Shown here: piece by piece, positions 38,507-45,693 of the stretch
How positions within the stretch are numbered: position 1 is the stretch's first letter
How the letters are laid out: every line of letters begins with the position of its first letter
Source: Didemnitutus sp041906465
GTDB taxonomy: Bacteria > Verrucomicrobiota > Verrucomicrobiia > Opitutales > Opitutaceae
Reading direction: 5' to 3'
Length of the DNA: 64,000 bases
NCBI GenBank assembly: GCA_041906465.1
Contig: JAYRJE010000002.1
Span: 186,001-250,000, forward strand
Made by a program: the position numbers and the translations under genes
Notes under the pieces: model-generated
Databases searched by the model: none
Told to the model about the DNA's origin: nothing
Seen by the model: the letters and a program-made list of their open reading frames with translations, nothing else

Positions 38507-40516
38507 ATGGCATCGAAAATTCACGTTAATCTGTCTCCAGAGCACCTTCGCTCAATTGCGGCCACGAACCGCCCCTTGGCCGCGCTGGCTGAAGTAATTT
38601 GGAACGGCTTGGACGCTGACGCGAAACGCGTGACCGTCCGCTTCGATCGTAATTCGCTCGATACTCTTGAAGATATCCGGGTGAGCGACAATGGAAGCGG
38701 AATAGATTACGACTGTGCCGAAGAGCTGTTCGGAAAGTTGGGCGACAGTTGGAAGAAGAAGAAATTACGCACCGACAGTGGGCGCGGTTTGCACGGACGG
38801 GACGGAAAGGGGCGGTTTCGCGCTTTTGGTCTCGGAGGTTCGGTAACTTGGACGACCACGTGCTCCCGGAACGGAACGGGCCTGATTACCTACAAAATCC
38901 GCGGGAGTTCCATAGCTCTGGACGACTTTGAAGTAAGTGACCCGACGGAGGCCCAACCGGGCGTCGCTACAGGCACCGAAGTTGTAATTGGAAATCTTCA
39001 CAAAGAGTTTGGCTCGCTGACGACCGAAGACGCAGTCCTGGCGGCAACGAGAGAGTTTGCTAGCTATCTCACCAAGCACCCTGGGGTCCTTGTTGACTAC
39101 GACGGCTCAATACTCGACCCGAAGACAGCGCAGGCGCGGGCCGCAGACCTGACATGTGACGAGGTTGTTCTCTCCAGCGGAAAGCGGGTGATCCCGGTCT
39201 TGCGTGTTGTCGAGTGGAAGCAGCCGGTGGAGCGTAGCCTTCACCTCTGCGATGAGGAGGGTGTCTCGCGCCATGAGCTTAAGCTTGGCACCGCGGTCCG
39301 TGCCCCCGGGTTCACATTCACCGCTTATCTCATGTCCGAAGCGGTGCGGGACCTCGCGGCGGAAAACAAACTCATCTTGGAGGATGTTCACCCTGACGTA
39401 GACGCGTTGCTAGTTTCCGCAAAGCGCGCGTTGAAAGCATACTTTCGGAAGCGTGAGAGCGAGGACCTCTCGCAGGCGGTCCACCGGTGGAAAGAGGAGA
39501 ATATCTATCCCTACGCTGAGAAAGCGGAACTCACACCCGTCGAATCCGCGGAGCGCCAAGTCTTCGACATCATCGCGATCAATGTTCAGGAATATCTTCC
39601 CGATTTTGAGCAGTTCGCGCATCCGTCAAAGCGACTCACGTTCCAATTACTCTCGCAGGCGTTGAAAGACAATCCGGAGTCGGTCCAGAAAATCGTTAGC
39701 GATGTTCTCGGGCTCAAAAAGGAGGCGCAGGACGACCTTGCGGCGTTACTCAAAAAGACTCCACTCTCTCAAATAATCCAATCGGCGAAGATTGTGGCCA
39801 ATCGTCTGGATTTCTTGGTCGGTCTGGATGCACTGATCTTCGACGAGAAATCCGGCGAGGCATTACTAGAGCGCGACCAATTGCACAAAATTCTTGAGAA
39901 GGAATCGTGGCTATTTCACGAGGAATTCGCTCTGGCAGGGAGCGAGCAGAAACTTGAAGAGGTTCTTCAAATCCACCTGGACCTTCTCGGAAAACGGACG
40001 GACGACGATGCTGCCGTGCTATTGCCGGACGGGAAGCGCGGACGTGTTGATTTGATGCTTAGCAAAGCTATCCAGCCACGGACAGGCGAGTTCGACTACA
40101 TGGTTGTGGAGCTGAAGCGGCCGTCGAAAAAGATCGACGCCGAGGTGCTCACACAGGTGGAAAAGTATGCCGTCGCAGTTGCGGAGGACGCACGGTTCAA
40201 CGGGACGCAGAGCCGCTGGCGGTTCATCGCGATTTCCAAAGAGATGGATGACTATGCCAAGAGAAAGGCTAACCAACGAGGCCGTCCGCGCGGCTTGGTC
40301 TTCGACGACGCTTCGCTGAACATTGAGGTGTGGGCGAAAACGTGGGCCGAGACGATTGGTGACGCTCGGGCTAGGCTTCGGTTCTTTAGCGATCAGCTCA
40401 GCTACGAGGCCGACCGCGATAGCGCCAAATGTTATCTCAAGACGGCTCACGAAAAATTTCTACCAACGGTGGCGGAGATAGTTCAAGAGGCCCCGGCCAA
40501 GCCGAGTTCGCCGTAG
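38507..40516 (+). CDS. MORC/MutL-type GHKL ATPase fused to Shedu-like PD-(D/E)XK nuclease
   Basis: 669 residues. The N-terminal GHKL ATPase has the N-box EVIWNGLDAD (29-38, Glu29, Asn33), G1 VSDNGSGID (59-67), a glycine-rich lid LHGRDGKGRFRAFGLG (95-110) and ATGTEVVI (154-161). A helical middle (about 300-450) includes a possible signalling stalk. The C-terminus has ESWLFHEEF (466-474), RVDLMLS (Asp515), YMVVELKRP (Glu535, Lys537) and LTQVEKYA (Gln550), a D-x-ExK-Q set as in Shedu/DUF4263 nucleases. ATP-controlled cleavage of invading nucleic acid is the likely role, inferred from domain pairing and island context. Codon use differs from the host. The 238 bases upstream are gene-free. Confidence 0.85.
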   Translation: MASKIHVNLSPEHLRSIAATNRPLAALAEVIWNGLDADAKRVTVRFDRNSLDTLEDIRVSDNGSGIDYDCAEELFGKLGDSWKKKKLRTDSGRGLHGRDGKGRFRAFGLGGSVTWTTTCSRNGTGLITYKIRGSSIALDDFEVSDPTEAQPGVATGTEVVIGNLHKEFGSLTTEDAVLAATREFASYLTKHPGVLVDYDGSILDPKTAQARAADLTCDEVVLSSGKRVIPVLRVVEWKQPVERSLHLCDEEGVSRHELKLGTAVRAPGFTFTAYLMSEAVRDLAAENKLILEDVHPDVDALLVSAKRALKAYFRKRESEDLSQAVHRWKEENIYPYAEKAELTPVESAERQVFDIIAINVQEYLPDFEQFAHPSKRLTFQLLSQALKDNPESVQKIVSDVLGLKKEAQDDLAALLKKTPLSQIIQSAKIVANRLDFLVGLDALIFDEKSGEALLERDQLHKILEKESWLFHEEFALAGSEQKLEEVLQIHLDLLGKRTDDDAAVLLPDGKRGRVDLMLSKAIQPRTGEFDYMVVELKRPSKKIDAEVLTQVEKYAVAVAEDARFNGTQSRWRFIAISKEMDDYAKRKANQRGRPRGLVFDDASLNIEVWAKTWAETIGDARARLRFFSDQLSYEADRDSAKCYLKTAHEKFLPTVAEIVQEAPAKPSSP

Positions 40517-40634
40517 CGTGCCATGTCGGCTCGTGGCGTTTTTAGGAAGTGTGTCACACACGCTCTAGGCTGTATTAACTTGGCAGATACAAAAGAGTTG
40601 ACCGCCCTCCGGCTGTGCGCCAAATGTTCGCGCC

Positions 40635-40817
40635 ATGAGCCAAACCTCCAAACGCCCCCGCGCCTCCCGGAAACGGCGAGGCTTGTATCTTACGGTCTCC
40701 GAAGTCGCCCGCCTTGAGCGGGGCTGGCGAATGCCAGCTCGCCGGGCATTGGACGACTTCCTTGCGAATGCCGACAATAACGCCCGATACAGTTCCCGAG
40801 AGACGGCACGCAAATGA
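40635..40817 (+). CDS. Small basic protein of the island
   Basis: 60 residues, rich in Arg and Lys at the N-terminus (TSKRPRASRKRRGLYL), followed by TVSEVARLERGW, which could form a short helix-turn-helix-like segment. No family is recognised. Its stop overlaps the ATG of the next tiny gene by four bases, which supports translation. It could be a recombination directionality factor or a DNA-binding regulator, but nothing shows this directly. Confidence 0.5.
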   Translation: MSQTSKRPRASRKRRGLYLTVSEVARLERGWRMPARRALDDFLANADNNARYSSRETARK

Positions 40818-41005
40818 ACCGTTTAGCTTTGCTGCTGTGCCTCGGGCTGCTATCGAGCTGCGCAAAACAGCCGGAGTGGCAGGTTGTTCAGGACGGAGAG
40901 GAGCGCCTCACTCGCGTTCACAACAAGACCGGCGAGGTCCAGTTCTACTACAACGGGGAGTGGCGCTCCGACCCTCGTGCCGTGAAGCCCACTGCGAAAC
41001 CGTAG
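40814..41005 (+). CDS. Small lipoprotein of the island
   Basis: 63 residues. A short signal peptide ends in the lipobox LLSSC (Cys16), so it should be an acylated lipoprotein. The 47-residue mature part has aromatic and charged residues (VHNKTGEVQFYYNGEWRSD) like WG-repeat or toast-rack-type beta hairpins. Overlaps the preceding gene by ATGA. A clear terminator lies 130 bases downstream. Function unknown; surface exclusion or adhesion would be speculation. Confidence 0.65.
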   Translation: MNRLALLLCLGLLSSCAKQPEWQVVQDGEERLTRVHNKTGEVQFYYNGEWRSDPRAVKPTAKP

Positions 41006-41134
41006 GCGGTGCGATTCTCTGCGTTGGGGAGTGGGGCCGCACTTCAGGCCTCTGTTTGAGAGCGGCTCCCCAACTCCCCAAGCCCCTTAGAACTTTGGGT
41101 AGTTGGGGTGCATCCTACGCCAGCATCCTCCTAA

Positions 41135-41167
41135 GAACCGCGGGAGTGAATCCGCGCGGTTCCTTTT
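41135..41167 (+). terminator. Rho-independent terminator in the island
   Basis: GAACCGCG (41135-41142) pairs with CGCGGTTC (41155-41162), followed by CTTTTT. It ends the plus-strand island transcript after the lipoprotein gene. Confidence 0.85.
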
Positions 41168-41204
41168 TAGGAATGAAGCGATGCGCCCGGTGTGCCTTCA
41201 CCGT

Positions 41205-41840
41205 TTAGAAGTCGCTGGCTGATGCCGCGCCCTCTCGACGGTCTCCCATCATGTTCTTCACTTGTTCGATCTCCGCCTTCCGCGCGGGCTCCTTCAGAAT
41301 CCACTTCGGGACGAGGTCGCGGGAGAACTTGCTGGGCCGGAATTTCGTTCCGTGCTTACCGTTCACGGCATCGAGGAACTCCGCCACAGTTCGGAAGCCT
41401 CCGTGCCGATACATTCGCCATGCGTCCTCAAGGATGCTTTCGTCGCGGTTCACTTCCCACCGTGCGTTGACCGGCGTGCCTCCAGGCCCTTCGTCCGTCT
41501 TGAATGTGAAATGAACCTCCGTGCTGAAGCCAGGCGGAGGCTTTCCGCGGTATTTTTCGATCACTGCGCACGCAGAGAGCACGAATGGCGGCTCCTTGTC
41601 GTTGTGCCGTAGTGCGACGATACGCTCGAACGTCGTAGCAATGTTGCTGCTGCCGCGGAAGCGCGCGCCAGGCGCCTTGCCTGAATGGTGAATCAACACC
41701 GCTGCGATGTTCTGCGCCTTGAGCTTGGAGAAAAGCGCCTGCATCGGCTTGAACGCCGTTGCATCGTTCTCGTCCTTGAGGGCGTCGGACAGGGTGGAGA
41801 GATTGTCGAAGACGACGAACTCCACGCCGAGTGTAACAAG
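41205..41840 (-). pseudogene. Truncated RepA/AAA-type ATPase fragment
   Basis: The frame encodes a Walker B-like strand (GVEFVVFDNLSTLSDAL), then a block ending in AAVLIHHSGKAPGARFRGSS and TFERIVALRH, as in RepA/RSF1010-type or DUF3987-linked hexameric ATPases. A C-terminal helical part follows (FLDAVNGKHGTKFRPSKFSRDL). The Walker A half is absent: upstream of about 41840 the frame continues to 41966 but loses similarity. No other frame supplies the missing P-loop. It is therefore read as a 5'-truncated replication or mobilisation ATPase, a sign that the island once was larger. Confidence 0.65.
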
Positions 41841-41966
41841 GTGGCAGGGCACGCGCCCTACATTTGAAGTGGCCGCAGTGAGCGGGACGGGTGCGCCCTC
41901 CCTTGGAGGACATTCACACCCGCCCATCATTCGTGACGCACCGTGGCAAGGCGCAGAGTTTTTCAC

Positions 41967-42292
41967 CGCTCTGGCGTCCGCCCTTGGTTGTCTCGCGCTG
42001 TCAAAGGTTAGGCCATGGGCTACCGACTATCTCAGACCGCCTGTTAACGAAAAAAGCCGAGTCACGCACACGCTCTTAACATGCGCCGATTCGGTTGGGT
42101 CATGGGATACCGATAATTGCGGGCGCAATCAAATGGCCATACGACAGAGAGGCGGCGATGGTTTTAGCCGCCTCTGAAATATCGGGGCCGAAGAGAAGCG
42201 CCTAAAAAGCGTCGGGCGGTCCGAAGGCTACGGATGGTATGCCCCACGTCCGCAGAACGCGTGTTTGGGGCATCCTCCGCGGGATTGCGGGC
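41967..42292. other. Non-coding island segment with one hairpin
   Basis: No credible gene. AGAGGCGGC (42148-42156) and GCCGCCTCT (42167-42175) form a perfect 9-bp stem with a 10-base loop; no T run follows. It may be a weak terminator for the recombinase gene or scar sequence from the deletion that truncated the ATPase. Confidence 0.5.
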
Positions 42293-43927
42293 CTATTCCG
42301 CTGCGGGTTTACGCCCGCGGCGTTTCGTTCCTGCGTCTTCCCACGCGAACACCAAGCGGGAGGAACCGCCGTGCCTCCAGTTGAACTCTAGATTTCCTCG
42401 TTGGTAGTTCACGGTGACGGATTCCACGACTAGCCGCAGAGCTGCGTTGGCCTTGCCGATGTCTCGGGGCTCCTTGAGCGCGGCACGCAATTCCCGCAGG
42501 CGGTGAGAGACGACGGTGGGGGCCAGAGACGCGAGCGTTTGCTCAACAGTTCTCTGTTCGTCCTGAAGCCGCGTCAGCTCTCCTTCGAGTTCGGTGAGGC
42601 GTTCGCGAATCGCGGCAGGCGTGGCACTCGTGCGGCCTGACTCCGCCACGTGCGTCAGTTTTGCGATGGCATTCACCACAGCGTCTACCTCCTCGTGGAG
42701 TTGGCGAAGCTTGGCTGCGCCTTCCTTCTCACGCTCATTTGAAGGGGGCGCATCACCGATCAAGTCTGCGGCCTGAGAGAACACCGCATCTTCGACCACC
42801 CGATAGCGGACTGTGTGGTAGGAGCAGCCTGCGCCGCTCTTCGCCGCGGTGCATACGAGATAAGGGACGCCGCCGTTCGCGCCCTTGTTTACGCGAGTCA
42901 TCGCCTCCCCGCACTTCGGGCAGCGCGCTAGGCCTCCGAGCACGTTCGACACCGGGGCCGCAGCATGGCGTCCGCGACGCGGGCTGTTCGTTCCCTGTGC
43001 TAGTGCCCCAACTTTATCGAAGTCCTTCTTTGAAACGATGGCGGGGTAGTAGCCCTTAATCACGCCGAGCGGCACAAGCTGGCGCTCCCCTGCGGGGCCA
43101 TACTTTCGCTCGTTCGGTCGAAGCTCACCGAGCACGGCGCGATTGTTCAGCGTCTTGACGACGTAGGAACCATGCCACCGCTTACCACGGCCGAACACCG
43201 GCACCCCCTCTCGATTCAGTGCTTCAGCGATGGAGTCTTTGCCGACGCCCTCAAGCGCCATGCGAAACATTCGCCGCACGATCTCCACGCGCGCAGGGAT
43301 GGCAGAGAACTGCTGGGACGCCGCATCGAACGCCAGCCACGACGGGAATTTTGGACTGACCACGCCGTCCCCTTTACGCGCTCGTTCCACGGCTGCGCGG
43401 TAGGCCTCCTTCGCTCGGCGGGATTTGGTGGCGCTTTCCTCGTGGGCACGAATCATCGCACCGTATGCCGTCATGAAACACCACGGCTCTCGGAGTAGCC
43501 GCTCGCGCGAGTATTCCTGCCGGTCCAGCAGCGTCACAACGGTCACGCCCTTGTTGACGATGGACTGAAGTATTTGGAGCGCGTCCCACGCTTCGCGGCG
43601 GCTGAGACGATCAATGTTTTCGACGAGGAGGTAAGAGCCTTGCGTCACGACGCCATGCTCCACGGCGTAAAGGAACTGACCAAGCGCAGCATCCCGCGCC
43701 GCGTTGGAGCCACGAAAAGCGGAGACGCCGAGGTCACGGTAGCTGAGGGCGTCGTCTAACTCCAGACCGTGCTGGCGGCAGTAGGCATGCGCGGCTTCGT
43801 TCTGCCTGCGGAGGCTGTCGCCCTTCATCTGTTCGGGCGTGGAGAAGCGGAGGTAAGAGTAAGCCTTGGCGGGTTGTGCAGAGCGGGCCATGATAGCTGC
43901 GAGTCGAGGGGAGAGTAGGGTTTCCAT
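42293..43927 (-). CDS. Large serine recombinase (integrase) of the island
   Basis: 544 residues from METLLSP. The resolvase domain carries the nucleophile Ser29 in YLRFSTPEQ, with Arg27 before it, and the catalytic DRLSRRE near 106-112. A recombinase domain follows (LEGVGKDSIAEALNREGVP, YVVKTLNNRAVLGE). A zinc ribbon (CPKCGEAMTR, later VCTAAKSGAGCSYH) and a long coiled coil (EREKEGAAKLRQLHEEVDAV) complete the large serine integrase layout. It cuts and rejoins attP and attB by a 2-base staggered exchange. The start is 25 bases from attR. An alternative start is the ATG at codon 13. Confidence 0.95.
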   Translation of the reverse strand: METLLSPRLAAIMARSAQPAKAYSYLRFSTPEQMKGDSLRRQNEAAHAYCRQHGLELDDALSYRDLGVSAFRGSNAARDAALGQFLYAVEHGVVTQGSYLLVENIDRLSRREAWDALQILQSIVNKGVTVVTLLDRQEYSRERLLREPWCFMTAYGAMIRAHEESATKSRRAKEAYRAAVERARKGDGVVSPKFPSWLAFDAASQQFSAIPARVEIVRRMFRMALEGVGKDSIAEALNREGVPVFGRGKRWHGSYVVKTLNNRAVLGELRPNERKYGPAGERQLVPLGVIKGYYPAIVSKKDFDKVGALAQGTNSPRRGRHAAAPVSNVLGGLARCPKCGEAMTRVNKGANGGVPYLVCTAAKSGAGCSYHTVRYRVVEDAVFSQAADLIGDAPPSNEREKEGAAKLRQLHEEVDAVVNAIAKLTHVAESGRTSATPAAIRERLTELEGELTRLQDEQRTVEQTLASLAPTVVSHRLRELRAALKEPRDIGKANAALRLVVESVTVNYQRGNLEFNWRHGGSSRLVFAWEDAGTKRRGRKPAAE

Positions 43928-43940
43928 ATGGGTCTGCAAG

Positions 43941-43964
43941 GACACAATGGGAAGCCGGCGGGCG
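43941..43964. other. attR, right end of the island
   Basis: Element-derived GGACACAATGGG, then AA (43952-43953), then host GCCGGCGGGC. GGACAC mirrors GTGTCC at the left end, so the joined attP has 6-base inverted arms plus three further matches around AA. Confidence 0.75.
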
Positions 43965-44125
43965 TGCCGTGTGTGCAACTGCTGCCGGATCTGCGCTGCG
44001 CGCTGTTTGGCCGGCCGGAGCGGCCGGCGTTTTGCGTGAGCTTGCGGCCGAGCGAGGAAATGTGCGGCGCGACGCGCGAAGACGCCCTGGCGTCGCTTAC
44101 CCGCCTGGAACGCGAGACCCAGTAA
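43952..44125 (+). pseudogene. 3' fragment of the split YkgJ-family host gene
   Basis: 58 codons beginning at Lys-Pro: KPAGVPCVQLLPDLRCALFG, then CVSLRPSEEMCGA and a stop after LERETQ. It continues exactly in the frame of the 5' fragment at 37863-37949 and carries the remaining cysteines. An open frame runs upstream through attR, so a hybrid product is possible in principle, but no start with a ribosome site is evident. Confidence 0.88.
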
Positions 44126-44153
44126 GTGAGAGAGCGCGGAGGCGAAAGCCGGT

Positions 44154-44795
44154 TCAGTCCGTGGCGTTGACTGCTTTGTAGGCGAGGGCGGCGACCAGTG
44201 CGCCAGCGAAGTTGGCGACGAGGTAGATCCAGATGCTGCCCCAGGCGATGATACCCATCGTGCAAACACCGATCGCAACGGCCGGGTTGAAAACCCCGCC
44301 GGAAATGCCGCCGACGGCGTAGGCCCCGCTGAGCACGGTGAAACCGATGGCAAAACCGTAGAACGAGTTGCCCGCGGTGCCGCGAGCCGTCGCGACATTG
44401 AGCACGACCCACACGAGCGCGAAGGTGAACAGGAATTCCGCGAGCAGCGCCGGAAGAATCTCCGGTGTCATGGCACCACCGATCGCGGCCGCTTTCGTGA
44501 CGAGGCCGGTTTTCAGTGCTTTTACGGCGGCCGCGGCGACGAGTGCGCCGGCCGCTTGACCGCCCATGTAAGGCACGACGTCGCTGGTGTCGCACTTGCC
44601 CCGAAGCCAGACGCCCAGCGTGACGGCGGGATTGAAGTGTCCGCCAGAAACATGTCCGCCGGCGAAGATCATGACCGCGAGCACCGAACCGATCGCCAGC
44701 GGGGCCATCGCGCCGGCGCCCGGGGCGATGACCGTCATGCCAATCGTGAAAACGAGGAAGAATGTGCCGACGAATTCGACGAGGTATTTTTTCAT
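44154..44795 (-). CDS. Aquaporin family (MIP) channel with altered second NPA box
   Basis: 213 residues, six membrane helices and two half-helices. The first box is SGGHFNPAVTLGV and the second SGGVFNPAVAIGV. In ordinary aquaporins the second box is NPAR, and its Arg forms part of the selectivity filter; here it is Val. The channel may therefore pass larger or uncharged solutes, not only water. It sits in the inner membrane. The gene ends 28 bases after the split host gene fragment and appears monocistronic. Confidence 0.92.
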   Translation of the reverse strand: MKKYLVEFVGTFFLVFTIGMTVIAPGAGAMAPLAIGSVLAVMIFAGGHVSGGHFNPAVTLGVWLRGKCDTSDVVPYMGGQAAGALVAAAAVKALKTGLVTKAAAIGGAMTPEILPALLAEFLFTFALVWVVLNVATARGTAGNSFYGFAIGFTVLSGAYAVGGISGGVFNPAVAIGVCTMGIIAWGSIWIYLVANFAGALVAALAYKAVNATD

Positions 44796-44912
44796 GGGTG
44801 GAAGGGAGTGTGTTTCGGGACGCTGCGTCAGGCCACGGTGCGAGTCGAGGCGCGAGACCGTTGGACACGGTGGATGCTTGCAACTTGGAGCGGATAAGCC
44901 GAGTGCTTCGGC

Positions 44913-45179
44913 GTGCGTCGCATCGTTAAATTGGTCGCGGTCATCCTTGCCCTCATCGTGGGCGTGGTGGCCGCGTTCTTCGGAGCGCTCGTCGTCGGGG
45001 CGATCCTGGTGGTGGCCGCATTGTTCACTTGGTTCGGCCGAGGGAAATTGCGCGTGAATCTCAACGGCTCGTGCCGGGTGAACCGCCCGTCGCCGCCGCG
45101 TGCGGGACCGGCGCCGTCGGGCGGCGAGGTCATCGACATCGAAGCGCGGAAGGTCGAGACGCCGCGCGAGTTGAAGTAG
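44913..45179 (+). CDS. Small membrane protein
   Basis: 88 residues. A basic start (MRRIVK) is followed by a long hydrophobic stretch, about residues 6-41, enough for one long or two short helices with small-residue packing. A polar Pro/Gly-rich tail (RPSPPRAGPAPSGG) ends in VIDIEARKVE. No family is recognised. It is divergent from the aquaporin with a 117-base shared upstream region. Confidence 0.7.
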   Translation: MRRIVKLVAVILALIVGVVAAFFGALVVGAILVVAALFTWFGRGKLRVNLNGSCRVNRPSPPRAGPAPSGGEVIDIEARKVETPRELK

Positions 45180-45246
45180 ATGGGCGCCGGTGGCGGGAGC
45201 AGGTCGCCCGCTTCGGCGGGTGTCTGCGCGCGCGGAGTCGAGCGCA

Positions 45247-45546
45247 TCAGGCGTTGGTGACCCAGCTTTCGAGGAATGACTGACGTTTCACCGGATTGAA
45301 TTCCGTGAAACGATACGTCGCGACGCCGGCCTTGGCGTAAGGGTCGTCGCGGAAAAATCCTTCGATGTCGGCCTTCGCGGGCGCGCGGGCGATCACCATG
45401 CCACCGTCGCGCGGGTTCTTCGGCCCCGACATCAGCAGCCAGCCGCGGTCGTAGCCGACTTGGAGAAAGGCACGATGCTCGGGCACAATCGGCTCAATGC
45501 GGCTGAATTCGGCGGTGAAATTGATTTCGACGACGAAGTGGAGCAT
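45247..45546 (-). CDS. YciI family protein
   Basis: 99 residues from MLHFVVEINF. The YciI fold is shown by RIEPIVPEHRAFLQVGYDRGWLLMSG, here abbreviated as PEHRAFL with the conserved His, LMSGPKNPRDGGMVI, and DDPYAKAGVATYRF. A His-Asp pair is the likely active site in this family (HPE/HRAF and DDP). Cytoplasmic, reaction unknown. Second YCII-type protein in the window, but from a different subgroup than the one at 31652. Confidence 0.88.
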   Translation of the reverse strand: MLHFVVEINFTAEFSRIEPIVPEHRAFLQVGYDRGWLLMSGPKNPRDGGMVIARAPAKADIEGFFRDDPYAKAGVATYRFTEFNPVKRQSFLESWVTNA

Positions 45547-45580
45547 GCGGCGAGGGAAGCGCGCGCGGCCCGCCGAGGAA

Positions 45581-45664
45581 ACCACTAATTGACACTAAGG
45601 CACACTCATCCAAACCAGCCGGACCGGACGTTTCCCATTAGTGTCGATTAGTGAGCATTAGTGG
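45581..45664. repeat. Inverted pair of CACTAAT decamer repeats
   Basis: Left arm (45581-45609): ACCACTAATT, GACACTAAGG, CACACTCAT. The right arm (45635-45664) reads on the other strand CCACTAATGC, TCACTAATCG, ACACTAATGG. The period is ten and the centre about 25 bases. It lies in the divergent gap between the YciI gene and ettA. Confidence 0.8.
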
Positions 45665-45693
45665 CTTCGCTTCCGGCTTCCTCTTTTCTCCGC

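Larger units (their letters stand above)
37941..43953. mobile_element. 6.0-kb serine-recombinase genomic island inserted in a YkgJ-family gene
   Basis: The boundaries are set by the split host gene and the shared AAGCCG at 37941 and 43952. The distance between matching crossover points is 6011 bases. Genes inside: an intact YkgJ-family copy, a GHKL ATPase-nuclease, two tiny overlapping genes, a truncated AAA ATPase, and a large serine recombinase 25 bases from the right end and pointing inwards. Base composition and third-position codon use are visibly less GC-rich than the flanks, especially in 38500-40500. It has no conjugation or phage structural genes, so it is a small integrative element or the remnant of one. 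Confidence 0.9.

Noticed and set aside
37930..43980. CACACGGC and GCCGTGTG as alternative inverted arms of attB
   Set aside because: Their centre lies six bases away from the shared core, so it would not align with the attP dyad. The CGGC-AA-GCCG dyad fits both sites.
37850..44150. tRNA gene as island target
   Set aside because: No tRNA-like sequence at either end; the target is clearly the YkgJ-type gene.
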